NCBI GenBank assembly: GCA_002943765.1 | Contig: PQWQ01000024.1 | Span: 250,501-314,500, forward strand | Length of the DNA: 64,000 bases | Source of the DNA: Psoroptes ovis | Taxonomy: Eukaryota > Arthropoda > Arachnida > Sarcoptiformes > Psoroptidae | Direction of reading: 5' to 3' | In this document: positions 36,101-46,937 of the stretch, piece by piece | Layout: each line of letters begins with the position of its first letter | How positions within the stretch are numbered: position 1 is the stretch's first letter | Position numbers and translations under genes: made by a program | The notes under the pieces: model-generated | What the model was told of the DNA's origin: nothing | Databases searched by the model: none | Seen by the model: the letters and a program-made list of their open reading frames with translations, nothing else

Positions 36101-38010
36101 CATTTTTAACGTACTATTAGTTTGTCTAATTTTCTGGTTAATATTCTCGATTATGGGTGTACAGCTGTTTTTGGGAAAATTTTACCAATGTATTGATGCC
36201 GAAACAAAAATCAAATTGAACGCCAGTTATGTCCCGAATAAAGAAGCATGTATGGCTCGTAATCATACGATTTGGTATAATCCACCGATCAATTTTGATA
36301 ATGTACCAAACGCCTACCTTGCATTGTTTCAAGTGGTAAGTCCGATTGATGAAAAGATTCGATGAATTCGATTAATCAATTGGCTTCATTGGACCTTCAG
36401 GCAACCTTTAAAGGATGGTTAGACATAATGAATAATGCAATTGATTCGAAACAAGAACCAGATGAACAACCTGAGAAAGAAGTGAATCTTTATATGTATC
36501 TTTATTTTGTATTTTTCATAATATTTGGATCATTTTTCACCCTAAATCTATTCATTGGTGTTATTATTGATAATTTTAATGAACAAAAAAAGAAAGCTGG
36601 TGGATCGCTAGAGATGTTTATGACTGAAGATCAGAAAAAATATTATAATGCTATGAAGAAGATGGGCTCGAAGAAACCGATGAAAGCCATACCTAGGCCT
36701 AGAGTAAGCTAATAAAGGCATTACTTAAGATTCAAAAGCATTAATATGTTTCATTTTGTTTATTTCACCAGTTTAAACTGCAAGCAATCGTATTCGATGT
36801 GATTACGAATAAAAAATTCGATATGATTATTATGTTATTTATTGCATTGAATATGGTCGTAATGTCATTGGATGAATATCGACAAAGTTCACTGCATTCA
36901 ACCATATTGGAACGTTTGAATCTATTTTTCATTGCCATATTTGCTGCCGAATGTTTGTTGAAAATATTCGCGCTACGTTGGCATTATTTCAAAGAACCAT
37001 GGAATCTGTTTGATTTTGTTGTGGTCATATTGTCGATATTAGGCGTACTATTACGTGATATTATTGCCAAATATATTGTTTCGCCAACATTGCTGAGAGT
37101 TGTACGTGTCATCAAAGTTGGTCGCGTGTTACGCTTGGTAAAAGGTGCACGTGGTATTCGTACATTATTGTTTGCATTAGCAATGTCATTACCGGCACTA
37201 TTCAATATTTGTTTGTTGCTATTTTTGGTCATTTTTATTTATGCAATATTTGGAATGTCATTCTTTATGAATGTCAAGCATCGTTATGGGATCGATGAAA
37301 CATTTAATTTTAGCACATTTTTTCGTTCATTCATTTTGCTATTTCAAATGTCAACATCGGCCGGTTGGGATGCTGTATTGGCTGCGATTATGGATGAAAA
37401 TGATTGCACACCTAGTGGTAGCGGTAGCGATGCTGAAGGTGATTGCGGTAATCGTGGTATTGCGATCGCTTTTTTAGTTTCTTACTTGATTATATCATTT
37501 TTGATTATTATCAACATGTATATTGCTGTCATTTTGGAAAATTATTCACAAGCAGCCGAAGATGTACATGAAGGTCTTACCGATGATGATTATGATATGT
37601 ATTATGAAATATGGCAAAAATTTGATCCGAAAGGTACACAATTCATCAAATATGAACAATTATCAGATTTTGTTCATGCGCTCGAAGAACCACTGCAAAT
37701 ACCGAAACCAAATAAATTTAAACTGATATCGATGGACATACCTATTTGTATTGATGATATGTGTTATTGTGTCGACATATTAGATGCACTGACCAAAGAT
37801 TTTTTCGCACGTAAAGGTCATGTGATTGAAGAAACAGCCGAATTGGCCGAAGTTGCTCCGGTTAAACTTGGACAATTCGAGCATATCAGCAGTACGCTGT
37901 GGCGACAACGGGAACAATATTGTGCTTCGGTCATACAAAAAGTATGGCGTGAATATCGCCAGCGTAAGCTGCAATCGCAACAGAAATTGAATACGATCGA
38001 TGAAGAATAA
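27104..38010 (+). CDS. para: Para-type voltage-gated sodium channel alpha subunit
   Basis: Coding exons: 27104-27658, 27735-27908, 27975-28180, 28247-28750, 28819-29731, 30747-31475, 31550-31778, 31840-31953, 32150-32553, 32615-32788, 32845-33014, 33088-34285, 34348-34521, then 34783-34905 or 35633-35755, then 36066-36335, 36401-36703 and 36772-38010. All GT-AG and in frame; about 2492 aa. Four homologous 6-TM domains: I ~250-570, II ~1225-1460, III ~1765-2050, IV ~2090-2330. The selectivity filter is D-E-K-A: Asp 28937, Glu 33170, Lys 36410, Ala 37360. The III-IV linker has the MFMT inactivation motif. S4 segments and C-terminal EF-hand-like and IQ-like regions are present. The linker motif DVMVLNDIIEQA matches insect Para. 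Pyrethroid sites M918, L925, T929, L932 and L1014 (house fly numbering) are wild type, but the residue before L1014 is Tyr, not Asn. Extra length lies in a Gln/Asn-rich head and linkers. No clear plus-strand AATAAA follows the stop. Confidence 0.97.
28937..28939 (+). other. Nav domain I selectivity-filter Asp codon
   Basis: Within LMTQDSWE, the Asp of the DEKA ring. Known from the sodium-channel family as the domain I filter residue. Confidence 0.9.
29752..29837. repeat. MITE hairpin 11 (family B1), intronic
   Basis: GGTTGTCCGATAAGTTCTTG is mirrored by CAAGAACTTATCAGACAACC. It starts 20 bases after the sodium-channel 5' splice site, so the transcript could form the hairpin next to the donor. 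Confidence 0.9.
30439..30529 (-). repeat. MITE hairpin 12 (family A, reverse), intronic
   Basis: Left arm CGAAAAGTTCATTCGGCTTA; right arm ATCGGCCAAAACTTTCCGG with ACAACCTAGTATA. Located about 220 bases before the acceptor of the same intron. Confidence 0.85.
34783..34905 (+). CDS. para: Sodium channel mutually exclusive exon, domain III S3-S4, version a
   Basis: 123-nt exon, phase 0 at both ends, donor GTAAGT. It encodes VSIFNFFVGIFGLGNVPAFK then TMRTLRALRPLRALSRLEGMR, i.e. the end of S3, the S3-S4 loop and the S4 voltage sensor. Version b 0.7 kb downstream has the same length and phase and an almost identical S4. This corresponds to the alternative domain III exon pair known from insect para genes. 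Confidence 0.9.
35633..35755 (+). CDS. para: Sodium channel mutually exclusive exon, domain III S3-S4, version b
   Basis: 123-nt exon, phase 0, donor GTAATA (weaker than that of version a). It encodes VSVINLIATWFGVAKIQAFK then TMRTLRALRPLRALSRFQGMR. It differs from version a in S3 and the S3-S4 loop but keeps every S4 arginine. It is separated from version a by 727 bp and from the next constant exon by 310 bp. Confidence 0.9.
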
Positions 38011-38626
38011 TCAATTGGTATTAATCGACCTCAAACTTATACAAAAATTTATTATTTTACAAGCATTATAACCTGTATAAAAAAACATACGAACAAATGA
38101 TTCTTTGCAAAATAATCAGATCGTTATATCATATATTTATATTTATATGAATATATATCTATAACCCCTAATTCTCACCTGTGTAAAATGTATTATTTTG
38201 GATTATAAATATTTATTTATTTATGTATTTTTCAAATATTTACGTTGAATTATGTAACAAATCATCGAAACAAACATGTATTAAAACAATTTTTTTCAGA
38301 TTAATTTTTTTTTTAAATTATGGTGCCTATATATCCAAATATGATAAATATTAGGCTGTCCGAAAAGTTGCAGGCCGATTTTAATCAGCAACTCTATTCG
38401 ATTAATCGGAATGAACTTTTCGGACAACAACCTAATACAATGATACAATTCGCTAATATTAATAATTTAAGTATTTTATTGTTCTGTTCTACTGTACTTA
38501 TCATCATATCAAATTTCAATTATTTAAAATTATTAATTAATAAAAAAATGAATATTTTTATCTCCACTTTTTGTTATGAATTTTCAAAGCCTTTGACGTA
38601 GTAATACGTCCAATCGTATTTTGCCA
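38011..38626. other. Convergent intergenic region after the sodium channel
   Basis: 616 bp between the stop codons of the channel (plus) and a four-TM gene (minus). It holds MITE hairpin 13 at 38349-38437. A TATAAA at 38201-38206 is a possible variant poly(A) signal for the channel; no AATAAA is seen close to the stop. Confidence 0.5.
38349..38437 (+). repeat. MITE hairpin 13 (family A, forward)
   Basis: TATTAGGCTGTCCGAAAAG at the left and CTTTTCGGACAACAACCTAA at the right, with the AACTCTATTCGATTAATCGG inner right arm. In the 3' flanks of two convergent genes. Confidence 0.85.
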
Positions 38627-39814
38627 TCAGTGAATATTACTATATATTTCATCCACCATTGTGGCCACAAAATTATCATTCATCAAGTAAATGATGAAAA
38701 ATAGCATGAACAATATGAAATGAATAGTAGATATGATCATTATGACAATATAATTGAAATAATTTAGCCGTTGGTAGCCGCATATTGTTTGGGTTGTTTT
38801 GGTCACCGGCATTGACGATGATGGTGATTTGATTGATATTCGTTTAAATAATAACAATTGGAATCGATTCCGGATTGATCGATGTGAATATAATAATTCC
38901 AAGCAAATCAAAGGTATTGATAGCGATATATAAATCATTGATAGTAAATAGAACAGTATTTGATTATAATTTCTTAAGATTGCAATGAAACCTAATGAAA
39001 ATATTATACAGGGTTTTAAGTTTTAATTCAGGGTTTTAAAATTGAATTTCGTAATTTCATGGTTCAAAATTGCAGTTAAAACTACGAAAATTAATTTTAA
39101 AACTCCAAATTTAAAATTGAAACCCTGTAGACAGGCGTTAAAGGGTTATGACAATTTCGAGATTTACTTACAAATCAAATGACTTGTGAATAGCAAAATC
39201 TTGTCGATCCAAAACCGAAATGATTTTAGTACTGAGTCATGCTTTGGCTGCAAATTTCTTGAGTCAAATGAACACATTGAACACACGTGGTCGTCATTAC
39301 CATGTTGATCACTAAGATAGAATAATGTACGCCAGGTGTTGCCAACGATGGTCAGCGGTAACAAGTCCCGAGAATTTTGTTTGGTCAAAGTTTTGGTCAT
39401 CGATTCAAGAATATTTTTACTTAAATTAATGCTAGGGTTTCGCTCATAAACTAAGCGATTTCTGATACAATCACTATCGATGATAATATCGTTGACCATT
39501 TGTGAACGTTTAACCCTGTAAAATCGGAGCAATCGCAAAGTTTCAAGCCAAAATTTTCGATTCATCGAAATCGTTACACGAATCATAATCGAAACCCATA
39601 AATCGAATAAAGTTAAAAACAGAATCAAGCAACTGGTTATGACCATTGAAAAATGTAAAAATTGTGGCATAATTCGATCATCAAACGGTTCGATTGGCAG
39701 CGGTAACAGTGATTCGAATGATAAATGTATCAAATCAATTATGTTGATGCTGTCGTTGCGTCCATTTGATCTCGGCAATGTTTGGTCTGGTTTCGCTTGG
39801 AATTTGAAATGCAT
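38627..39814 (-). CDS. Unrecognised protein with about four membrane segments
   Basis: Two exons, 39814-39172 and 38991-38627, joined in phase 1 over a 180-bp GT-AG intron; 335 aa if translation starts at the ATG at 39814 (the frame is open a few codons further up without an ATG). I do not recognise the family. Hydrophobic segments lie near residues ~55-80 (MVITSCLILFLTLFDLWVSI), ~203-222 (across the splice), ~227-247 (ILFYLLSMIYISLSIPLICL) and ~292-318 (IVIMIISTIHFILFMLFFII). The loop between the first two is long and polar and has a CSMC pair. There is no cleavable signal peptide. The splice brings together TM-like sequence in frame, which supports the model. It is convergent with the sodium channel. 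Confidence 0.65.
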
Positions 39815-40050
39815 TGTGAATACAACTTTCAAGTAAAATGTCTTGGAATTTTTATTTAAGAAAAGAAAAATATGGAATTTTTACAAATCAATTCTTAGAA
39901 TTCAATGCATACATGCAGTTACAAAATAATTAAGATCACAACAACAATTAAAAAATATTAGGTTGTCCGAAAAGTTTTGGCCGATTTTCATGTGCAACTC
40001 CGATTGATTAAGCCGAATGAACTTTTCGGACAACAACCTAATAATTGCCC
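39815..40050. other. Short intergenic region with MITE 14
   Basis: Lies between the four-TM gene start and the stop of the next minus-strand gene. It is mostly occupied by MITE hairpin 14 and the upstream gene's likely 3' UTR. Confidence 0.5.
39956..40043 (+). repeat. MITE hairpin 14 (family A, forward)
   Basis: TATTAGGTTGTCCGAAAAGT and ACTTTTCGGACAACAACCTA ends with AAGCCGAATGA inner arm. It sits seven bases past the stop codon of the 273-aa minus-strand gene, so it should lie in that gene's 3' UTR. Confidence 0.88.
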
Positions 40051-43000
40051 CTAACAATCACGTATGATCGCAGCCGATGACGACTGCTGCGACGATGATG
40101 ATGATTGCGGTATCGCACCGAATAAATTGCGACAAATCCGGTGTTTTCGGTCTTTGCGTATTATGGCTGGTGATAAATTGCTCATCAATGATGATGATTG
40201 GGAATGCATCAAACTACGTCTACTACGGCAATGAATCGGTTCACTGCCACCATTATTGCTGCTGCTGCGATCAAATAATTTCCGACTACTTTGTTCACCA
40301 CAATTTGAAATTTTCGTTGGTGCTGGGTTATCATCCGTAAGGACATTATTATTATTAATATCGATTGAATCATTCAAATCGAATGGTATCAAATGATTAA
40401 TAACAAAACGCCGGCTACGTTGACTTGACGTAGACGCTTTAGGTGCCATCAATAACTGTTTACTCATTTGTCGATAACGTGGTGCCAACATTTTCGGTGT
40501 TTTGAACACTGGTGATGTTTGAGATGTTGTTTTCGATGATGCAGTTGAATTTGATTCAATGCGACCATCGGTATTGTTTGATTCGATGATTTGTTGTTGT
40601 TGCTGCTGCTTGGATGTATTTTCACAGTAATCATCATCATCATTGAATTCGGTGGACCACATTTCTTTGACCATTTTTGAAGATTTTGAAGACTTCTAAG
40701 AAAATTGATTTAAAAAATTAAACAAAGTAAATATACTTCGAAGAAATCAGATGATTTTAAATATTTTAAAATTTTAAAATTTCAAAATTCAATCAAATGG
40801 ATGAATGTATGTATCGTTGAATTTAAATGTGAATATATTTTCTAAAATTCGAACCTTTTTATATGTTTAAATATTTGAAAAATGGCAATCAAATTCGATA
40901 AATGAAATTATCGAATTTAACATTCATTTATGCTGCATAGATGTTTGATTTGATTTGATTGATCAAATTTTGAAATCAAATCAATTCAAATCAATTGATA
41001 AATATGTTTCAATTGAAAAGTGTATTAAATAATCAATAAACATGTCAATCAACATTCTTAGGCTGTTTTATTGGTCAATCAATAATGAGTCATAGCAAAA
41101 ATGCATATCTAATCACGTAACGATTGGACAATGTTATATCTAATTGCACAAAGATTATTGCTTAGTGCTGGCTGTACAAACTCGCACATATCACCCTAAA
41201 TGTATTTTTTGCAGCACCAAAAATTTTATCAATAAATAATCAGTCGTTGATTATTAATATTAGTTTATGATTCAGGTATTCGCAAGTGATTCAAAGATCA
41301 TCTGAGAAAAAACAAATTATTTTATTATTCTAAATTGTATTTCGAATCAAATATTTCAATATTCTATCAAAGATATCAAATCAATCATTCCATTTCAATT
41401 AATTCGTTGGATTTTCTTTGCTAAAATTGCATCAAACGATTATCAGATTTTTGAAAAGTTGACAGCTTTTAAAATCTTTGAAATCTTTCGAAACGAATGT
41501 CAAATCAATTTGTATTTTTTGATATTTTCTTAGATTAAAATTTTGAAAATCAGCATGGCATATTATCACAAGACAAAATGATAAATTATCCAAAAAAATC
41601 GAAAAATTTGAAAACTTAAAAAAAATGCCTTAAATCAATGATTGATTCAAAGTCAATGTTCAATTCAAAGGCTATACATTTGTGCATGTGTGTGTGTGTG
41701 TGTATGGTGAATGGTGATGAAAGTGTTAAAAATAAGTGAATTACAAGTATGAATTCAACTGAAATCAACTGAAAATAATTGAAAATTTTGTAATTTCTGG
41801 GCTTTCATTTGCCGAAGAAATAAAGTAAAAATAAACCAAATACCTTAACCTTTTCAAAATAAATATCGATTATTCATTTCAAACAGGTAAGGTAGGTTTT
41901 TTGTTGTTGTTGTTGTCTATGCATGTCTATGTATTTTGATTTGTAAGGTATTTTGAAAGGTTCATACATCAATTTAATAATTTCACTTCACTCTATCAAA
42001 TTAATCTTTGTTCGAATCTTCATTTTTTTGAAAAAAATCAAAAATTATTAACTTGCTGAATTAATTATCAATTATTAATGAATGTATGTATATTAGACGG
42101 TTGTCCGAAAAGTTCATTCCGCTCGATCAAATAGAGTTGTTCACGAAAATCGGCCAAAACTTTCCGGACAACCTAAAATATGCGCATCTCATGTGTAATA
42201 TATGCAGGTATCCAAACAACTTGCGCAGCTATTCTCCCCTCTTAACAGAGATTCTACTAAATGATTTAATCCATCCGAATCTATTCGAAAATCTATTTGA
42301 AATCTATTCATATAAACCAGATTGTTCATACCCCTTCCTTGGCAATGATTTTCTTCTTGATTTGATTGGAATCAGAAAACATAAATCAGGCGCCAAAAAG
42401 TGATCGGGTTACTATGAGAAATGCTTCGAAATGCTTCTATTTAACCCTTTAGTACACATTTAGCTTGCGTAATCAATAATGGCTTCTGGTTTCTTGTTTT
42501 TTTTCGCGGCTCTTTCGAAGCTTTGAAGCCTTCAAAGCTTTGAATTTATGAAAAGTTTCATGAACTATCCTCTCTATTCTCCACTGTCGTTATTGAATTT
42601 CGAAAGCAAACTAAAATTATTTCAAATTATTTAAAATAAAATAATCGATCATTCATTTATTTCCATTATTTGTTTATTTGTTTTACGATGATGAAAATTT
42701 CGTGATGAAAATAATTTTCAATTTTTAAAATTTTTATGTTTGTTTGTTTATTTGTTTTGTTTGAAAATTTTCGAAATTTTTCAAAAGTTTCGATTGGTTT
42801 TTGGTTATGTGAACCATACGTAGAAAGGACCCAGAAAGCCACACACGAACACCGTAGAATTCATGAGCCATAATCAGAATCAGAATCAACGACAGAATCA
42901 TTTAATGATATAATTTTAAATCAGATAATACAGATCCATATGAATGAATAAATATGAGGTTACCATAGTGAACAATGAGAAATGAAACACAATGAGATTG

Positions 43001-43262
43001 AATGATTCAAATTGATCATAAAAACACTGATTAAATTGCTTTTATTTGTGGCCCAAAAAACAATTTAAGGCCAAAAACTACTTACCATTGAATCACTGAT
43101 TATTCTGCTGATTGTTGTTGTTGTCAATGTTGAGGGTATAGACTTGGTGGTTGTAGTTGATGTGGTCGTACTGTTGGTTGATGATGATGATGATGGTGAC
43201 AATTGGATCAATTCAAATGGCTGTGGTTGTTGCTGGTGTTGATTAGTGGTATTCATTGACAT
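40051..43262 (-). CDS. Unrecognised 273-aa Ser/Asn-rich protein with two RxLF motifs
   Basis: Two exons, 43262-43086 and 40695-40051, joined in phase 0 over a 2390-bp intron (donor GTAAGT, acceptor TTTCTTAG). Exon 1 encodes MSMNTTNQHQQQPQPFELIQ and a Ser/Thr-rich stretch; exon 2 begins KSSKSSKMVKEMWSTEFNDD. The protein is mostly low complexity (poly-Q, Ser, Asn). Conserved-looking pieces are KTPKMLAPRYRQMSKQLLMA, SRRFVINHLIPFDLND, SRKLFD and HRICRNLFGAIP near the C-terminus. SRKLF and CRNLF both fit the RxLF cyclin-docking pattern, and CRNLFG is the hexapeptide that opens the inhibitory domain of CIP/KIP proteins. However, nothing like the CDK-binding part of that domain follows, so a CDK-inhibitor call is not justified. 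Only exon 2 is firmly coding; the exon 1 join is inferred from phase and splice sites. Confidence 0.55.
40696..43085 (-). other. Large intron of the RxLF-protein gene
   Basis: 2.39 kb of AT-rich DNA with MITE hairpin 15 (42091-42180) and a (TG)n tract around 41685-41703. No internal exon was recognised. If the exon join is wrong, this is intergenic DNA. Confidence 0.5.
42091..42180 (-). repeat. MITE hairpin 15 (family A, reverse)
   Basis: TATTAGACGGTTGTCCG and AAAAGTTCATTCCGCTCG at the left; AAAATCGGCCAAAACTTTCC then GGACAACCTAAAATA at the right. Confidence 0.83.
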
Positions 43263-45162
43263 TTTCACTGGGTGAAAACCTTTCAAAAAACTTTTGAAAA
43301 ACTTTTAAAATTTTCAAAATTCAAAATACGTTTCTTAGGAAGTAAGTTTTTCTAGGTTCAATTCATTGATTTAAAACATGAAATAACAATAACGGAATTA
43401 TGTATCTGTGTCTATGTGTCTATGTGTGTGCGTGTGAATGACACAGATTGACATGAATATTACACAACGATATGTATCTCTCCGGACAACCAACCAACAA
43501 ACCAGAAACCAGAAATCGATGAAGAAAATAATTATGTTTTGAACTTTGAACCTTTGAACCTTTGTTTGTTGTTTCACAATATTGAAGATTATTAATACAC
43601 CGAAATATTCAAAGATTTGATCTTTGATCAAAGATCTTGGGCATCAAAACAAGCTGATCGACTGTAAGTCAAGCTGGGCATCGACTGTATGTCTCAATTA
43701 TTGAATATGTTCATGTGTTGTTCATTACAATTGTTCACGAATGATTATCACGAATGTTATCACTTTGAATCATTTGAATATGAATTGGAATATCAATGAT
43801 ATGAGTGAATAATGGCGACACATTCAAATATGATAATCACTAGTCACAAATCACTAATCAAAAATACAATCGAATACAATTGTTATTTGTATAAAACTAC
43901 AAGCAACAAACGGCAGCAGAATCACTGATCATCTGAATGTAAATGTAAGTCAATGTATTCATTTATTTTATGGACTGAAAATTATTGAATTGATTTGAAT
44001 TTTTGACTTGATTTGAATGAAATGGATGTTCAAATGTTCGAAGGAATGAATGAAATTTAAATAAATGATGATGATCATCATGTCCTGATGATGATGATAT
44101 TCATTTATTTATATGGATGTCTATGTAAATGTTTGTCTGCATCAAGTATTGATGGTAAATGTGTTATTTTGCTGTGTGTATGTATGGCAATATGTGTGTT
44201 ATGTGGTGTATCTTCCATGTATTTCCATTCTATTTATTTTCAATTTGAAATGGCCGCTATACAAATATAAATGTCGTAGATACATACATATCAATGAATG
44301 TTAGTGTGTGTGTATGTTTATCATTTATTTTCTCTTTATATTTCTATCCATATGTCTGTAAGTCTATAAGTCTGTGTATCTCTCTCTCTCTCTCGCCATG
44401 ATTTTTTGATAATTTTCAATTATATAACACTTGGAGCTTTTCGAAAGGGAGCTATGATTGATTGGATGGATGAATGAATGAAATGGATGATGGTTGCTAT
44501 AAGTGCTTGTGATACCAAAGTATGCTTGAAAGATGCTTGGAAATCTCAGTACATCGGTCTATTGGTGTGCATTGCCTAGCATGTATTCGGATTTAGTATT
44601 CCGAAATTGTATGAAATTTATCCGAGGTTATCACCTCATAGACTGATGCATATTAATATGAATAATATTTCGCGCCAAATATAAATCAAATTGATTGCTG
44701 GTTGGTTGACAGCTTGCATTTGATGCTTTTGATTTAGTAAGAAGTACACAGTGTCTGTCTGTCTATAAGTATTATCACATATAGACATTTGATGATGATG
44801 AACGATTTATTCGGGGCTAAATTTAGATTTTTAAAAATGGAAAAGTCAATGAGAATATTCTTGTCTGAATAAGCTTCGTGCAGAATGATTTGGTCATATT
44901 TTCAATGACATATTCTGCAATTGACTTTAAGCAAAATTGACTTGAACTTGCCTGGTGGTCCTCAATCATCATCATCAGCAGCAGTGGCCCAAATGATGAA
45001 GCTCAAAATAATGAAAAAAATTCAAATTCATTTAACCATAACTAATTTGCATTCGACTAAATAACTAGCTGAGGATGAGGATGATGTCATTTACATCTCA
45101 TAATATGCACACAGCTACGCAAGCTGTATGTGCATTATGATTTTTGAAAATAATAAAAAAAA

Positions 45163-45252
45163 TATCCTAGGTTGTCCGAAAAGTTCATTCGGCTTAATCA
45201 CGATAGAATTGTCACATGAAAATCGGCCAAAACTTTTCGGGACAGCCTAATA
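45163..45252 (-). repeat. MITE hairpin 16 (family A, reverse)
   Basis: GGTTGTCCGAAAAGTTCATT with CGGCTTAATC at the left; ATCGGCCAAAACTTTTCGGG with ACAGCCTAATA at the right. Confidence 0.85.
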
Positions 45253-46852
45253 TAAATAATAAAAAACAAGCGAAATAATAAAGTAAACAATACTTGAAAA
45301 TATTGAAATGAAATATATCAAATTTCAATCACATTTATTTACATTGGTTTGGCCAACACATAAGTTTATTGTCACCATATTTATTATTTATTTCAAATTG
45401 AATTGTATCATTTATCATTTGATTGTATCTCTCTCATTGTATTGTTCATTTTCCCCATAGCTTACCGCCCCAGTTGCGCTGGTTGCTTTACCAGCTTTGT
45501 TCTTGTAGCATCTCAATGTCAAATCATATCGTAGAATTGCTGTGTAGTAACATCGTATGATTGTATGGTACATTATTTCTATGAGGAAATTAATTTTCAA
45601 AGAAAAAAAGAACATTAAAAACATTTGATGAATAAATATCTATTTATTCAATCTATTCATAAAAAAATAGTCATAAAAATTGAAATAAAATACATTACAA
45701 TTGTCAATTTCAATGAATCGACAATGCATTAATAGTGTATGTCATTGACAAATGTAATAATTGACATTATTTTGATTTGAAACAAACAAAAAAACCAAAT
45801 TCAAATGAATTGACTAATTGATATCTAAAATAATAGTCATCATTATGAATGCTACTGATATTTTTCCACATTATAATTGTGTAATTCATCAGAGGAAGAC
45901 TATGAGAATTCAATTCGATTGAATTCAAAGCCAGTCATTTTGACTGGTCTTTTACAGGGTACTGACAGGATACTAAAAAATACATTTAATAGGCCTTAGA
46001 CTGTTCACTGTTGCAACCGATCAAATTTATTAAATGAATTTGATTATTTTACCCCTTGTCATTATTATCATTAATTTTTCATCTAAAAATAATAATGATG
46101 AATTAATTAATAATTTATACATTTTAATTAATTATTCTTTGACTCTAATTTGTATGATACAAGTCAATTTTAAATGAATTTTTACATTCATTAAATGTTA
46201 GATGATTTGTAAATGACAATTGAATTTTCAATTGTACTCAGCGAAAAACAAACATGCACCCGAAATTCCACCACAGAAAATTCAAAGGGAAATTCTTACT
46301 GCTATGGAATCGTATATCGATCGATGTACCCTAGTCTTATTTTTCATAATGATTCTATGTATAGCTCAATGACAAATAATCCATTATTCCGTCATTTGAT
46401 TCCGGTAAAAAAAATATTTTTCCACACAAATTCAACGAACAAAAACTATGCCATAGCGACTAATGATTCTCTGTGTGTGTGTTTGTGTGTTTGCAGGGCT
46501 CCGAGAAAAATCGATGAAACAGGTAACTAGGGGCAGGAATTTCTTAAAGAATTTTCAGGTTGAAATTTAAGAAATAAGTCATTTTAAAATACTTCGAAGT
46601 AAATGCCTGATATCAGCCATATAATCGAAGAATATTTCGGCAAATTCTCAGTTCAATTCAACTCAATCGAACATTTACACCTGAAGAAATTCAAAAAACA
46701 AAATGTATTCATCCTCCGATTCTTTCGATATTATCATTATTCACCAATGTACTAATTGGCGATCATCTTAATCACTATCCATTCGAATGATTGAAACAAT
46801 TATTTATTATTTTTGTGAAAATTACTTTTTGTATGTATTTTTTCACATTAAA

Positions 46853-46937
46853 TATTAGACTGTACGGAAAGTTTTGGCCGATTTTCACAAGCAACTCTAT
46901 CAGATTAAGTCGAATGAACTTTTCGGACAACCTAAAT
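46853..46937 (+). repeat. MITE hairpin 17 (family A, forward)
   Basis: TATTAGACTGTACGGAAAGT, then GGCCGATTTTCACAAGC at the left; AAGTCGAATGAACTTTTCGG with ACAACCTAAATA at the right. Confidence 0.85.

Noticed and set aside
40051..40674. Calling this exon a CIP/KIP CDK inhibitor
   Set aside because: Only the CRNLFG hexapeptide matches; the rest of the inhibitory domain is not present.
42086..42403. 105-codon plus-strand ORF
   Set aside because: Begins inside MITE hairpin 15 and has no recognisable continuation; treated as chance.
43479..43492. CTCCGGACAACC as a solo MITE end
   Set aside because: Only one short TIR-like match, with no partner arm or TA-bounded partner nearby.
46213..46530. 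105-codon plus-strand ORF
   Set aside because: No domain, Cys-Val-Cys run from a GT microsatellite at its end, no splice partner or conserved wording. Read as random.
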